DNA of 7,126 nt, taken from Rhodobacter sp. Its GTDB lineage: Bacteria; Pseudomonadota; Alphaproteobacteria; Rhodobacterales; Rhodobacteraceae. The stretch's first letter is position 1, and each line of letters starts with the position of its first letter. This document shows, one piece after another, positions 1 through 6,618 of this stretch. The notes under the pieces were generated by a model. That model made no database searches and was not told where the DNA came from. It saw only the letters and a program-made list of their open reading frames with translations. The DNA lies in the NCBI GenBank assembly GCA_003536295.1, contig DPZQ01000199.1, positions 1 through 7,126 of the forward strand, read 5' to 3'. The position numbers and the translations under genes are program-made.

Positions 1-514
1 CATGATAACAACCTGTAAACACCAAAACCTTAGACCGCCCCGTCACGCCGCGCGCCACGCGCATCGCAAAGCGGTTGGCGTCTGTCGCACTTAGGGTAAG
101 CTGCCAGCGAAAATCGCCAAACCGCTCGGTTAGCCAAAACCCTGCTTCTTTTGCTGCCTGATTTGGTAACATGTAGGTCAGGCCATTTTTTGCCTGTGCC
201 ATAATGGCTTTGGCCACGGCTTTGGGCGAGTGGCCAAACATCGAGCCCGTGTCGCCCAGACAGAAATCATCAATTCCGAATCCGTCAACGTCAAAAAGCT
301 GCGCCTTTTGCGCGTAAGCCACATGCGGCAAAAACGGTAAGGGCCAGTCTTTCATCCAATGGAGCGGCACCCTATCAAACCAAGTTTGCGCCATTTCTGC
401 CTGTGCTGCACGGCTAATTGGGCGTGCATGGGCAAAACGGGCCGTTTCTTGGGAGGTGAACTCTGTAATGCGCTCGCGCGCGACGCCTGCAATAAGATCT
501 GACGTATGGGTCAT
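1..514 (-). CDS. Class III (PLP-dependent) aminotransferase, GSA-aminomutase type, C-terminal part outside window
   Basis: Reading leftward from ATG at 514, the frame stays open for 171 codons to the window edge, so this is the N-terminal part of a protein normally about 420-450 residues long. Visible features are an LFDVDG strand (residues 73-78), a GDTGSMFGHSP stretch (87-97) like the substrate-pocket segment of glutamate-1-semialdehyde aminomutases, the PLP-phosphate motif S-A-T-D-A-N (142-147; usually S-G-T-E-A) and the start of the G-C-Y-H motif (168-171). The catalytic lysine would lie beyond the window. An AGAAGG ribosome site sits six bases before the ATG. Class III enzymes use PLP to transfer or shift amino groups on small amines and amino acids in the cytoplasm. 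Housekeeping HemL is unlikely given the diverged motifs and the catabolic neighbourhood; the substrate is unknown. Family call is firm, function is not. Confidence 0.85.
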   Translation of the reverse strand, partial: MTHTSDLIAGVARERITEFTSQETARFAHARPISRAAQAEMAQTWFDRVPLHWMKDWPLPFLPHVAYAQKAQLFDVDGFGIDDFCLGDTGSMFGHSPKAVAKAIMAQAKNGLTYMLPNQAAKEAGFWLTERFGDFRWQLTLSATDANRFAMRVARGVTGRSKVLVFTGCYH

Positions 515-628
515 GTTTGCCTTCTGGGATTATTAGCATCCCTTATCGCAAATTCTGGGTGCCAAGCAAAGATAATTCCCTCAACAAAAGCGCAAATTCT
601 ACCGCCCTGGACCGACAAATCGCGGCTG

Positions 629-650
629 CCGATCTTTTACCGATCTTTGA
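629..650. repeat. Two tandem copies of an 11-bp direct repeat
   Basis: CCGATCTTTTA is followed directly by CCGATCTTTGA, matching at 10 of 11 positions. The 11-bp period is about one helical turn, so both copies would face the same side of the DNA. It lies 115-136 bp upstream of the aminotransferase start. A regulator-binding function is possible but unproven; chance is a real alternative for so short a repeat. Confidence 0.4.
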
Positions 651-894
651 TCGCAGAAGCCAACTCAGTGTTGATAAGATGCTCACTTTAAACAAATATC
701 TAACGGAAAGAGTACGCTAAAGGCAGGGTCTTAGCCCTTGCGCACTTTTGTGGCTGGCGTTTTTTCAAGGCTTGTTTGTTACACGGTTGGTTTTGGCGTT
801 GAGGGATAAACTCTAGCTCTGAGCGCAAAGCCCCTTGAACCTTGGTGCGAAATCCCTGCCTAATAGCCAAAGATGAGCGGCCTTTGCTGCATTT

Positions 895-900
895 AGGGGG
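895..900 (+). promoter_or_regulatory. Ribosome binding site that decides the SDR start
   Basis: AGGGGG ends four bases before ATG 905. It favours ATG 905 over the TTG at 842, which would add 21 residues not typical of the SDR fold, and over the GTG at 902, which is too close to the site. Confidence 0.7.
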
Positions 901-904
901 CGTG

Positions 905-1651
905 ATGAACAGCTATGATCTTTTGGGGCAGGTTGCCCTTGTGACGGGTGGAGCGCAGGGCATAGGATTTGCCGTGGCGCAAAGCCTATCGGCCGCAGGC
1001 GCCAAAGTGGCTATTGCCGATCTGGACGCGACGCTTGCCCAAGACCGCGCGCGGGCTTTGGGGCAGGGTGCGCGGGCTTACGGAGTGGATGTCACTGACT
1101 GCGCGGCGGTGGCTCATATGGCCGATATGATTGCTCAAGATATGGGGCTTGTCAGCGTTTTGGTCACCTCAGCGGGGATTGCGGGATCAAATTGCAGATT
1201 GGTTGATTATGATCCAACAGAATGGGCGCAGATCATTGATGTTAATCTGAATGGCACTTTTCACACGGCGCGCGCGATCTTACCGCAGATGCAGGCACAA
1301 TCTTATGGGCGTGTGGTCACCATTGCCTCGGTCGCGGGGAAAGAGGGCAACCCCAATGCGGCGGCATATTCGGCCTCAAAAGCGGGAGTGATTGCTCTGA
1401 CCAAATCCTTGGGCAAAGAATATGCGCAAAGGGATATTGCGGTTAACTGCGTTACCCCTGCCGCTGCGCGCACCCGTCTGTTTGACCAAATGAGTGCAGA
1501 GCATATTGATTATATGCTATCTAAAATACCGCGCGGTAGATTTTTAGAATTGCCTGAGGCGGCCCATATGATCACATGGCTTTGCACCAAGGAAAACGGC
1601 TTTTCAACGGGGGCAGTTTTTGATCTTTCGGGGGGGCGCGCCACCTATTAG
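905..1651 (+). CDS. Classical SDR-family NAD-dependent oxidoreductase (possible sugar-acid dehydrogenase)
   Basis: A 248-residue single-domain Rossmann enzyme, the usual length for classical short-chain dehydrogenases. Visible elements are the cofactor loop T14-G-G-A-Q-G19-I-G21, Asp39 at the end of strand 2 (typical of NAD rather than NADP use), D62-V, a T-S-A-G variant of the N-N-A-G motif (88-91), Asn114, and the catalytic set Ser142, Tyr155, Lys159. The usual P-G motif after strand 6 reads T-P-A-A-A (184-188). The C-terminus S-G-G-R-A-T-Y (242-248) recalls, from memory, SDRs of non-phosphorylated deoxy-sugar-acid pathways (2-keto-3-deoxy-fuconate or -rhamnonate dehydrogenases). That substrate assignment is inference; FabG-like misannotation is common for this group. 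It is convergent with the kinase gene, with 11 bases between the stop codons and no clear terminator there. It has no operon partner on its own strand. Confidence 0.88.
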   Translation: MNSYDLLGQVALVTGGAQGIGFAVAQSLSAAGAKVAIADLDATLAQDRARALGQGARAYGVDVTDCAAVAHMADMIAQDMGLVSVLVTSAGIAGSNCRLVDYDPTEWAQIIDVNLNGTFHTARAILPQMQAQSYGRVVTIASVAGKEGNPNAAAYSASKAGVIALTKSLGKEYAQRDIAVNCVTPAAARTRLFDQMSAEHIDYMLSKIPRGRFLELPEAAHMITWLCTKENGFSTGAVFDLSGGRATY

Positions 1652-1662
1652 GGTCCCAATGC

Positions 1663-2601
1663 TTAATTACCCATATAGGCGCGCAGCTTTTTAAGGCCAA
1701 AATCTATATAATGGCGATTGCGCCCCAGCTCTGAACCAATGTCCAAGCGTGGTATGAACCAGCCGATGTAGCTGACCGCGCGCAAAGCGCTAAACAGTGG
1801 AAGATGGATCATATCGAGGGGGCGTTGGCTTAGGTAAGCGGCTAGAAAAATCTGTTTTTGAGCGGGATCTTCACCCAAACGGTCGATGCGGTTTAGAACG
1901 GTGGCCAGATCAAACAGTCGATAGCCAAAGCCACCGTCGTCAAAATCGATCATCACCACCCCGTTTTGAATAAGCACATTATCTGGTACCAAATCGGCAT
2001 GAATAAGTCCGTAATCAAAGGCATAGCGCTCCAAATCATCCAGTGCTTGTTTGCGAAAGGCCAAAAGCTTGTCTTTCTCGCTGTCCGTTAGGGTAGGGTT
2101 TTCCCAAAACCTGTGCCAAAGCGGCGCGTCGCCCAAAAGCCCTTGGGCATTCCATGCGGGGCGCGTAAAATAGGCAGGTGGTTGCCAAGCGTCGCAGGCG
2201 ATATGTAGCTTTGCCATCGCAATGCCTAAATCATGATAGGCTTTGCGTGCATCGATTAAAGGGTTTGTTACCCCGTGATGCCCCATGGGGATAGCCTCGA
2301 CCCATGTCAGCGCATCGATGAAAACCCCCTCAACCTGCGCAAAATAGCTGCCATTGATCTGAGCGATTGGGCTAGGCAGGTTCAGGCCTGCGTCCACCAT
2401 CGCCGCCATCCAACTCAGTTCCGAGATTAGCTCATCTTGGCTCCGTAGCCCCGCGCGGTGCAGCCTAAGCGCCATGTCCCCTTGAGGGCCTGTGACGCGG
2501 TAAACATGATTTTCGCGCGCCGCGATCAGCTGCAAACGGGCGCCTTGCCTGTTCCAAAACGTTAGAGCTATTTGGGCAATTTTGTTTACTTCTAAAGTCA
2601 T
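1663..2601 (-). CDS. APH/choline-kinase-fold phosphotransferase (small-molecule kinase)
   Basis: A 312-residue protein of the aminoglycoside phosphotransferase (PF01636) superfamily, related to homoserine kinase II and hydroxylysine kinase types. The N-lobe shows R-E-N-H-V-Y-R-V (29-36) followed by A-L-R-L-H-R (44-49), where Arg46 stands in the strand that holds the ATP-binding lysine in many kinases. The catalytic loop is H201-A-D203-L-V-P-D-N208 and the metal motif is D219-F-D221. These residues indicate an active ATP-dependent kinase acting on a hydroxyl group of a small metabolite; the substrate is unknown. Resistance to aminoglycosides is not implied. The start at 2601 fits the family N-terminus, but its leader is very AT-rich and has no Shine-Dalgarno site. 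The gene converges on the SDR at 905-1651. Its upstream neighbour, divergently arranged, is a dead MarR gene, which may once have regulated it. Confidence 0.85.
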   Translation of the reverse strand: MTLEVNKIAQIALTFWNRQGARLQLIAARENHVYRVTGPQGDMALRLHRAGLRSQDELISELSWMAAMVDAGLNLPSPIAQINGSYFAQVEGVFIDALTWVEAIPMGHHGVTNPLIDARKAYHDLGIAMAKLHIACDAWQPPAYFTRPAWNAQGLLGDAPLWHRFWENPTLTDSEKDKLLAFRKQALDDLERYAFDYGLIHADLVPDNVLIQNGVVMIDFDDGGFGYRLFDLATVLNRIDRLGEDPAQKQIFLAAYLSQRPLDMIHLPLFSALRAVSYIGWFIPRLDIGSELGRNRHYIDFGLKKLRAYMGN

Positions 2602-2610
2602 ATAAATATC

Positions 2611-2631
2611 ATTTTAATATATTTTTAAAAT
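2611..2631. repeat. AT-rich inverted repeat just upstream of the kinase gene
   Basis: Arms ATTTTAA (2611-2617) and TTAAAAT (2625-2631) are perfect 7-bp complements around a 7-base spacer. The outer flanks ATC and GAT extend the symmetry with a small offset. It ends nine bases before the kinase ATG. On the minus strand, TAAAAT (2616-2611) could be a -10 box, which would put the transcript start within a few bases of the ATG. I see no good -35 box. It could be an operator, a leaderless promoter or simply AT-rich sequence. Confidence 0.4.
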
Positions 2632-2768
2632 TATGATTTAGCCACTTTACGCCTAAAGCCTTGACATGGATGTATTGAAGTCTCATCGGCTTTCCTTGTA
2701 ATGCTTTATGATTATTTAAAACTGAGCAATCTTATCCTTTCAATTTTAATAATTTGGCGGTAGCGCAT

Positions 2769-3140
2769 TTACCGGTGCGCGACGATCTACTTGGTCATGT
2801 GTGTTAATTTTGTTCCACAGTAGAGTTTGCTAACATAAATGACGCGCCTTAATTCTGTTAGATGAGATGGACCCATTAGAGCAAACAGCCATCAGCAAGT
2901 CTATTTATATTCTATAGTCCAGCCTTAGCCACATTTTCAAATTCTTACAAAGTGACGGGTTGATTATACACCAAATTAACCCCGGCGATAAACGCAAAAT
3001 GATAGTCACAATCACACCCAAGGGCCAAGCATCTGTCATATTTAATGGCGCTGCGCTATCAGGTACACCAATGTCTTAATCCTGCAAAATACAAGATGAT
3101 GGTGCAGCTGTTGACTTAGCTGTGCGACCTGAAACGCTAG
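2769..3140 (+). pseudogene. Decayed MarR-family transcriptional regulator, HpaR-like
   Basis: No intact gene is present, but translation shows a clear winged-helix relic. From TGA 2840-2842 (where the family has Trp) one frame reads R-A-L-I-L-L-D-E-M-D-P-L-E-Q-T-A-I-S, then S-I-Y-I-L, TAG (2915-2917), S-S-L-S-H-I, then F-L-Q-S-D-G-L-I and N-P-G-D-K-R-K-M-I-V-T-I-T-P-K-G-Q-A, ending at TAA 3077-3079. This follows the order of HpaR/HpcR-type MarR proteins: the W-R helix, the C-I-L-x-P-S-L-T recognition helix, D-G-L-V, the D-Q-R-K wing and the L-T-x-x-G-Q-A segment. Weaker traces continue in other frames: L-P-V-R-D-D-L-L from 2769 with a TAA at 2805-2807, and K-M-M-V-Q-L-L-T (about 3095-3116) before TAG 3117-3119. 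Five stops and at least two frame changes mean it cannot make a working protein. The ends are approximate; the core at 2843-3079 is the secure part. Confidence 0.68.
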
Positions 3141-3144
3141 GTGC

Positions 3145-3879
3145 CTATCCACGCCCAACAAAGGGCATTTTACTGGCCATGAGTGTCATAAATTGAACAT
3201 TCACCTCAAGCGGCAGGGTCGCCATGTTTAGCACCGCTTGCGCGACATGCGTGACATCCATAACCGCTTCTGCCTTGATAGAACCATCGGCTTGGGGCAT
3301 GCCTGTGGTCATGGTGCGCGCCATGTCGGTCAGTGCATTTCCTATATCGATCTGGCTGCAGGCAATATCAAAGGGGCGACCGTCAAGCGACAGGGTTTTT
3401 GTCAGGCCCGTGATCGCATGTTTTGACGCCGTATAAGCGACTGAACCCCAACGCGGCGCATGCGCAGAGATGGAACCATTATTGATAATCCGTCCCCCTT
3501 GAGGTAATTGCTTTCGCATCTGACGAAAGGCAGCGCGCGCACAAATAAAAGAGCCTGTCAAATTAATATCAATTAAGTCCCGCCAGTCTTGGACCGCTAT
3601 CTCATCAATCAAAGCGCCCTTCAACATAATGCCGGCATTATTAAAGAGCGCATCCAAATGCCCCCATCGGTCACAAGCGGCTCCAAAGGCTCGATCGACC
3701 GCCTGTTCCTCCGATACATCGCAGCCCAGAACTAAAGCCCCCTCATATCCTTTAGCAGTTTCTTCTAGCGCGGGCACATCGCGCCCAATAAGGCCAACTG
3801 CCCAGCCTGCGTCCAAGAAGGCTAAAGCGGTCGCTCGGCCAATGCCGCGACCGGCACCTGTGATGATAATGGTTTTCAT
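3145..3879 (-). CDS. Classical SDR-family NADP-type oxidoreductase, last gene of the operon
   Basis: A 244-residue classical SDR. The cofactor loop is T7-G-A-G10-R-G12-I-G14, and Arg33 follows strand 2 (G-R-D), which favours NADP(H). N80-N-A-G83, Asn106 and the catalytic set Ser136 (in N-N-G-S-I-S-A-H), Tyr149 and Lys153 are all present. The stretches L-D-G-R, Q-I-D-I-G-N and the C-terminal M-P-F-V-G-R-G mark a widespread proteobacterial SDR subfamily that I recognise by pattern and whose substrates are mostly unassigned. Translation starts at ATG 3879 behind AGGA. Only seven bases separate it from the stop of the dehydratase gene, so it should be co-transcribed and act on an intermediate of the same pathway. 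It is distinct from Caulobacter XylB-type xylose dehydrogenase by motif. No terminator is evident after its TAG stop. Confidence 0.9.
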   Translation of the reverse strand: MKTIIITGAGRGIGRATALAFLDAGWAVGLIGRDVPALEETAKGYEGALVLGCDVSEEQAVDRAFGAACDRWGHLDALFNNAGIMLKGALIDEIAVQDWRDLIDINLTGSFICARAAFRQMRKQLPQGGRIINNGSISAHAPRWGSVAYTASKHAITGLTKTLSLDGRPFDIACSQIDIGNALTDMARTMTTGMPQADGSIKAEAVMDVTHVAQAVLNMATLPLEVNVQFMTLMASKMPFVGRG

Positions 3880-3886
3880 AATGTTC

Positions 3887-5668
3887 CTAATGATTGTCGC
3901 GGGGTAGATTTTTGCCGATTTTGTGATAGGCCGTTGCCATCTCTAAACAGCCGCCTTGGGCCAGTTGACCCACATGTGTGCGGTATAGCTCTTGCCAGGG
4001 TGTTTGATTTGTAAAAGTCGGGGGTACCCAAGCCGCTTCGCGTGCGCGCCATTCGCTGTCGTCAACCAAAGCATTTAGACTGCGTGCGTTCAGATCTAAA
4101 CGTACCCGATCACCCGTTTTCAAAAATGCCAAGCCGCCGCCCACCGCCGCTTCGGGGCTGGCATTTAGGATCGATGGGCTTTCCGAGGTGCCAGACTGAC
4201 GCCCGTCGCCTACTGTTGGCAAATGAGACACCCCTTGGCGCAGTAACGCATCGGGGGGCTGCATATTTACCACCTCCGCCGAGCCCGGATATCCCACGCA
4301 GCCAACGCCACGAATAAACAGCATTGTCGCCTCGTCAATCTGAAGGGCTTGATCATTGATGCGGGCGTGATAATCTTCGGGCCCTTCAAAAACCACGGCG
4401 CGGGCCTCATAAATGCCTAAAGCTTTGGGGCGCAACAGGAATTTTTCCTCAAACTCTGGCGAAATCACGCTGGTTTTCATCAGTGCTGAGTCAAACAGAT
4501 TGCCTGACAGAACCATAAAGCCCGCCTGCGCACGCATGGGCTCAGCGCAACTTTTGATCACATCAAGATCAAGGCTTTGGTGTTCTTGTAAATTTTCGCC
4601 CATAGTTTTGCCTGTGGCGGTCATGGCCTTTTGGTGGATCAAACCCGCTTTGCCCAACTCGGCCATCACGGCAGGCACGCCGCCTGCACGAAAGAAACTT
4701 TCACTCAGATATGTGCCCGCAGGCTGCATATTCACCAAAAGCGGCACATCAAAGCCAACGGTTTCCCAATCTCGAATATTAAGCTCCACGCCCACATGGC
4801 GGGCAATGGCTTGCACATGCGGTGGCGCATTGGTCGATCCGCCGATCGCAGAACAGGTTACAATCGCATTTTCAAACGCCTGCCGCGTCATAATGTCCGA
4901 GGGTTTTAAATCCTCATAAACCATTTCAACGATGCGTTTGCCCGTCTCATAGGCCATGGCCATGCGCTCACGAAAGGGAGCGGGGATGGCGGCATTGCCT
5001 GTCAAGCTCATGCCCAAAGCTTCGGCTATGGCGTTCATTGTGCTGGCAGTGCCCATTGAGTTGCAATGCCCAAGAGATGGGGCAGAGGCGCACACGCGGT
5101 CCATGAACATGTCATAATCAATCAAACCTTCGGCCAAAAGGCGCCTGCTTTCCCAAATAATCGTACCAGAGCCCGCGCGTTTGCCCTTATACCAACCGTC
5201 AAGCATCGGTCCGCCGTTCAGTGCAATGGCAGGCAAATCGACGGTGGCGGCCCCCATCAAAAGCGCGGGTGTGGTCTTGTCGCAGCCCGTGGTTAAAACC
5301 ACCCCATCCAGAGGATAGCCGTGCAGCACCTCGACCAGACCCAGATAGGTCAGATTGCGGTCCAGCGCTGCGGTGGGACGTTTGGCATTTTCAAAGATAG
5401 GATGCACGGGAAATTCCATCGGCACACCGCCCGCATCACGGATGCCTGCTTTGATGCGGTCAACCAAGAAAAGATGGATCTTATTGCAAGGGGCCAAGTC
5501 AGATCCGGTTTGGGCAATGCCTATGATGGGCCGCTCTGATTGCAATTCGCCCCGCGTATAGCCTTGGTTTTGATAGCGCTCGATATAAAGGGCGGTCATT
5601 CCGGGGTTGTTGGGATTGTCAAACCATTCTTGCGAACGAAATCTTTTTCCTGCGCGTGTCGAACTCAT
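3887..5668 (-). CDS. IlvD/Edd-family sugar-acid dehydratase, D-xylonate dehydratase (XylD)-like
   Basis: A 593-residue dehydratase, very near the 591 residues of Caulobacter XylD, which it resembles along its whole length (from memory: F-D-N-P, G-I-A-Q-T-G-S-D, M-E-F-P-V-H-P-I-F-E-N, L-P-R-x-N-H end). Iron-sulfur ligands are visible as Cys61 (C-N-K-I-H), Cys129 (T-G-C-D-K-T) and Cys202 (G-H-C-N-S-M-G-T-A-S-T-M). Glu93, Asp130 and Lys131 match the Mg-binding set with its carbamylated lysine, and Ser492 in G-D-G-R-Q-S-G-T-S matches the catalytic serine. The family removes water from a C5/C6 aldonate to give a 2-keto-3-deoxy acid, using a [2Fe-2S] cluster, in the cytoplasm. Members of this subgroup act on D-xylonate, L-arabinonate, D-fuconate and related acids, so the exact substrate is open. 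Dihydroxyacid dehydratase of branched-chain synthesis is unlikely. The start lies two bases after the upstream stop, behind AAAGG, indicating translational coupling. Confidence 0.9.
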   Translation of the reverse strand: MSSTRAGKRFRSQEWFDNPNNPGMTALYIERYQNQGYTRGELQSERPIIGIAQTGSDLAPCNKIHLFLVDRIKAGIRDAGGVPMEFPVHPIFENAKRPTAALDRNLTYLGLVEVLHGYPLDGVVLTTGCDKTTPALLMGAATVDLPAIALNGGPMLDGWYKGKRAGSGTIIWESRRLLAEGLIDYDMFMDRVCASAPSLGHCNSMGTASTMNAIAEALGMSLTGNAAIPAPFRERMAMAYETGKRIVEMVYEDLKPSDIMTRQAFENAIVTCSAIGGSTNAPPHVQAIARHVGVELNIRDWETVGFDVPLLVNMQPAGTYLSESFFRAGGVPAVMAELGKAGLIHQKAMTATGKTMGENLQEHQSLDLDVIKSCAEPMRAQAGFMVLSGNLFDSALMKTSVISPEFEEKFLLRPKALGIYEARAVVFEGPEDYHARINDQALQIDEATMLFIRGVGCVGYPGSAEVVNMQPPDALLRQGVSHLPTVGDGRQSGTSESPSILNASPEAAVGGGLAFLKTGDRVRLDLNARSLNALVDDSEWRAREAAWVPPTFTNQTPWQELYRTHVGQLAQGGCLEMATAYHKIGKNLPRDNH

Positions 5669-5670
5669 CG

Positions 5671-6618
5671 TTAGGCCTTTGATTTTGCGGCGGCGAGGGA
5701 GTTTGCGGTGGCGACCACTTGGGCTATATCAACCCCATTTAAAGCGCCCAAATGATCGGCTAGCATCGGCACAAAATCATCGCCTTTACCCGTGGCGGTG
5801 ACATGGGTGAAATATTGGTTAATGGCTGCGCCCATAATATTCACAACCCCTGCCGATTGGGCCATATTGGCCACGTAGCCCACATCTTTGGCGGCGTTCG
5901 TCATGGTGAAACGATGCGCATCTCGGTCACGTCCAACGGTATATTTCATGAATGTGTCAAAAAAACCGTTGCTCAGCCTGGAAGACCCGATGACCTTTTC
6001 CACCATCTGGGGCGCAATGCCTACCTTGGCCCCCAAAACCACCGCTTCAGAATAAAGCGCGGCATAACCCATGGCAATAAAGTTCATCAAGAGTTTCATC
6101 TGATGGGCCGACCCTACGGTGCCGATATGGTTGATATTGGCGGCCCAACAGTCGATCACTGGTTTGAGCGTGGCAAATGTAGCCTCATCACAACCAACCA
6201 TCGCATCAAGCGTGCCTGCTTCGGCCTCTTTTGGGGTGCGCCCTAGGGGTGCGTCGGCCATTATCATGTCCATCTTCGCCAAATCCGCCGCCAAACTTTG
6301 CGTCGAGGCGGGGTCAGCAGTACTTGTGTCAACCACAATCACACCGGGCCTCGCCCCTTCCAAAATCCCCATTGGGCCGCGAATGATCGCCTCAACCTGG
6401 GGTGAGTTTGAGAGGCAAATAAAGATAATATCGCAAATCTCGGCCATTTGCGCGCCCGAGGTCACCTCAATCGCGCCCTTGGCGACCAAATCATCGATAG
6501 GACTACGGTTGCGGTTGCCTTTGACATAAAGCGCATAGCCCGCTTTGCGAATATTGACCGCCATGCCGTGCCCCATAAAGCCAAGTCCGATAAAGCCGAT
6601 GACGGGTTTCGTGCTCAT
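5671..6618 (-). CDS. NAD(P)-dependent beta-hydroxyacid dehydrogenase (GarR/HIBADH superfamily)
   Basis: A 315-residue protein of the 6-phosphogluconate/3-hydroxyisobutyrate dehydrogenase superfamily, of usual length. The N-terminal Rossmann domain has G11-L-G13-F-M-G16; N35-R36-N-R38-S after strand 2 suggests NADP(H). The substrate segment normally reads D-x-P-V-S-G-G but here is D122-A-P-L-G-R127-T-P, followed by the conserved G-T-L. The catalytic lysine is Lys175 with Asn179 (K-L-L-M-N); K244-D245 lies in the C-terminal helical domain. Relatives interconvert 3-hydroxy acids and semialdehydes, for example tartronate semialdehyde and D-glycerate. Arg127 in place of Gly/Ser recalls the G-R-T-S of sulfolactaldehyde reductase YihU, so a second anionic group on the substrate is possible (inference). 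It is the first gene of a three-gene operon, with a good AAGGA site seven bases before its ATG, and is divergent from the FAD dehydrogenase. Confidence 0.9.
   Translation of the reverse strand: MSTKPVIGFIGLGFMGHGMAVNIRKAGYALYVKGNRNRSPIDDLVAKGAIEVTSGAQMAEICDIIFICLSNSPQVEAIIRGPMGILEGARPGVIVVDTSTADPASTQSLAADLAKMDMIMADAPLGRTPKEAEAGTLDAMVGCDEATFATLKPVIDCWAANINHIGTVGSAHQMKLLMNFIAMGYAALYSEAVVLGAKVGIAPQMVEKVIGSSRLSNGFFDTFMKYTVGRDRDAHRFTMTNAAKDVGYVANMAQSAGVVNIMGAAINQYFTHVTATGKGDDFVPMLADHLGALNGVDIAQVVATANSLAAAKSKA

Larger units (their letters stand above)
515..904. other. Intergenic region between divergent aminotransferase and SDR genes
   Basis: This 390-bp gap separates two divergently read genes and should hold both promoters, but I found no convincing -35/-10 pair on either strand. 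Short open frames on the plus strand (roughly 506-691 and 517-720) have no recognisable motif and no ribosome site, so I do not call them genes. A small hairpin with a bulge (GCAGGG...CCCTTGC, about 723-741) lacks a following T-run and is not a clear terminator. A short tandem repeat is listed separately. Confidence 0.6.

Noticed and set aside
542..566. Sigma-54-like promoter on the minus strand (TGGCAC ... TTGC) before the aminotransferase
   Set aside because: The spacing between the two elements is seven bases, not the five needed for the -24/-12 arrangement.
506..720. Two overlapping plus-strand open frames of 61 and 67 codons in the first intergenic gap
   Set aside because: No ribosome site and no recognisable motif. 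They overlap the 5' end or leader of the aminotransferase on the other strand.
842..904. Extended SDR start at TTG 842
   Set aside because: The extra 21 residues do not fit the SDR fold, and AGGGGG directly precedes ATG 905.
1630..1636. Run of seven G near the 3' end of the first SDR as a phase-variation or frameshift site
   Set aside because: The reading frame through it gives the expected S-G-G-R-A-T-Y tail, so there is no sign of a shift, and a change there would affect only the last few residues.
1651..1672. GGGT...ACCC as a bidirectional terminator between the convergent genes
   Set aside because: Four-base arms with a 14-base loop and no T-run; too weak to support.
2661..2689. TTGACA at 2661 as a -35 box for the MarR relic
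   Set aside because: No acceptable -10 box lies 16-18 bases downstream.
4413..4919. 168-codon plus-strand open frame
   Set aside because: It lies wholly antisense to the well-supported dehydratase, with no motif or ribosome site.
5803..6246. 147-codon plus-strand open frame
   Set aside because: It lies antisense to the beta-hydroxyacid dehydrogenase; composition and lack of motifs mark it as a shadow.
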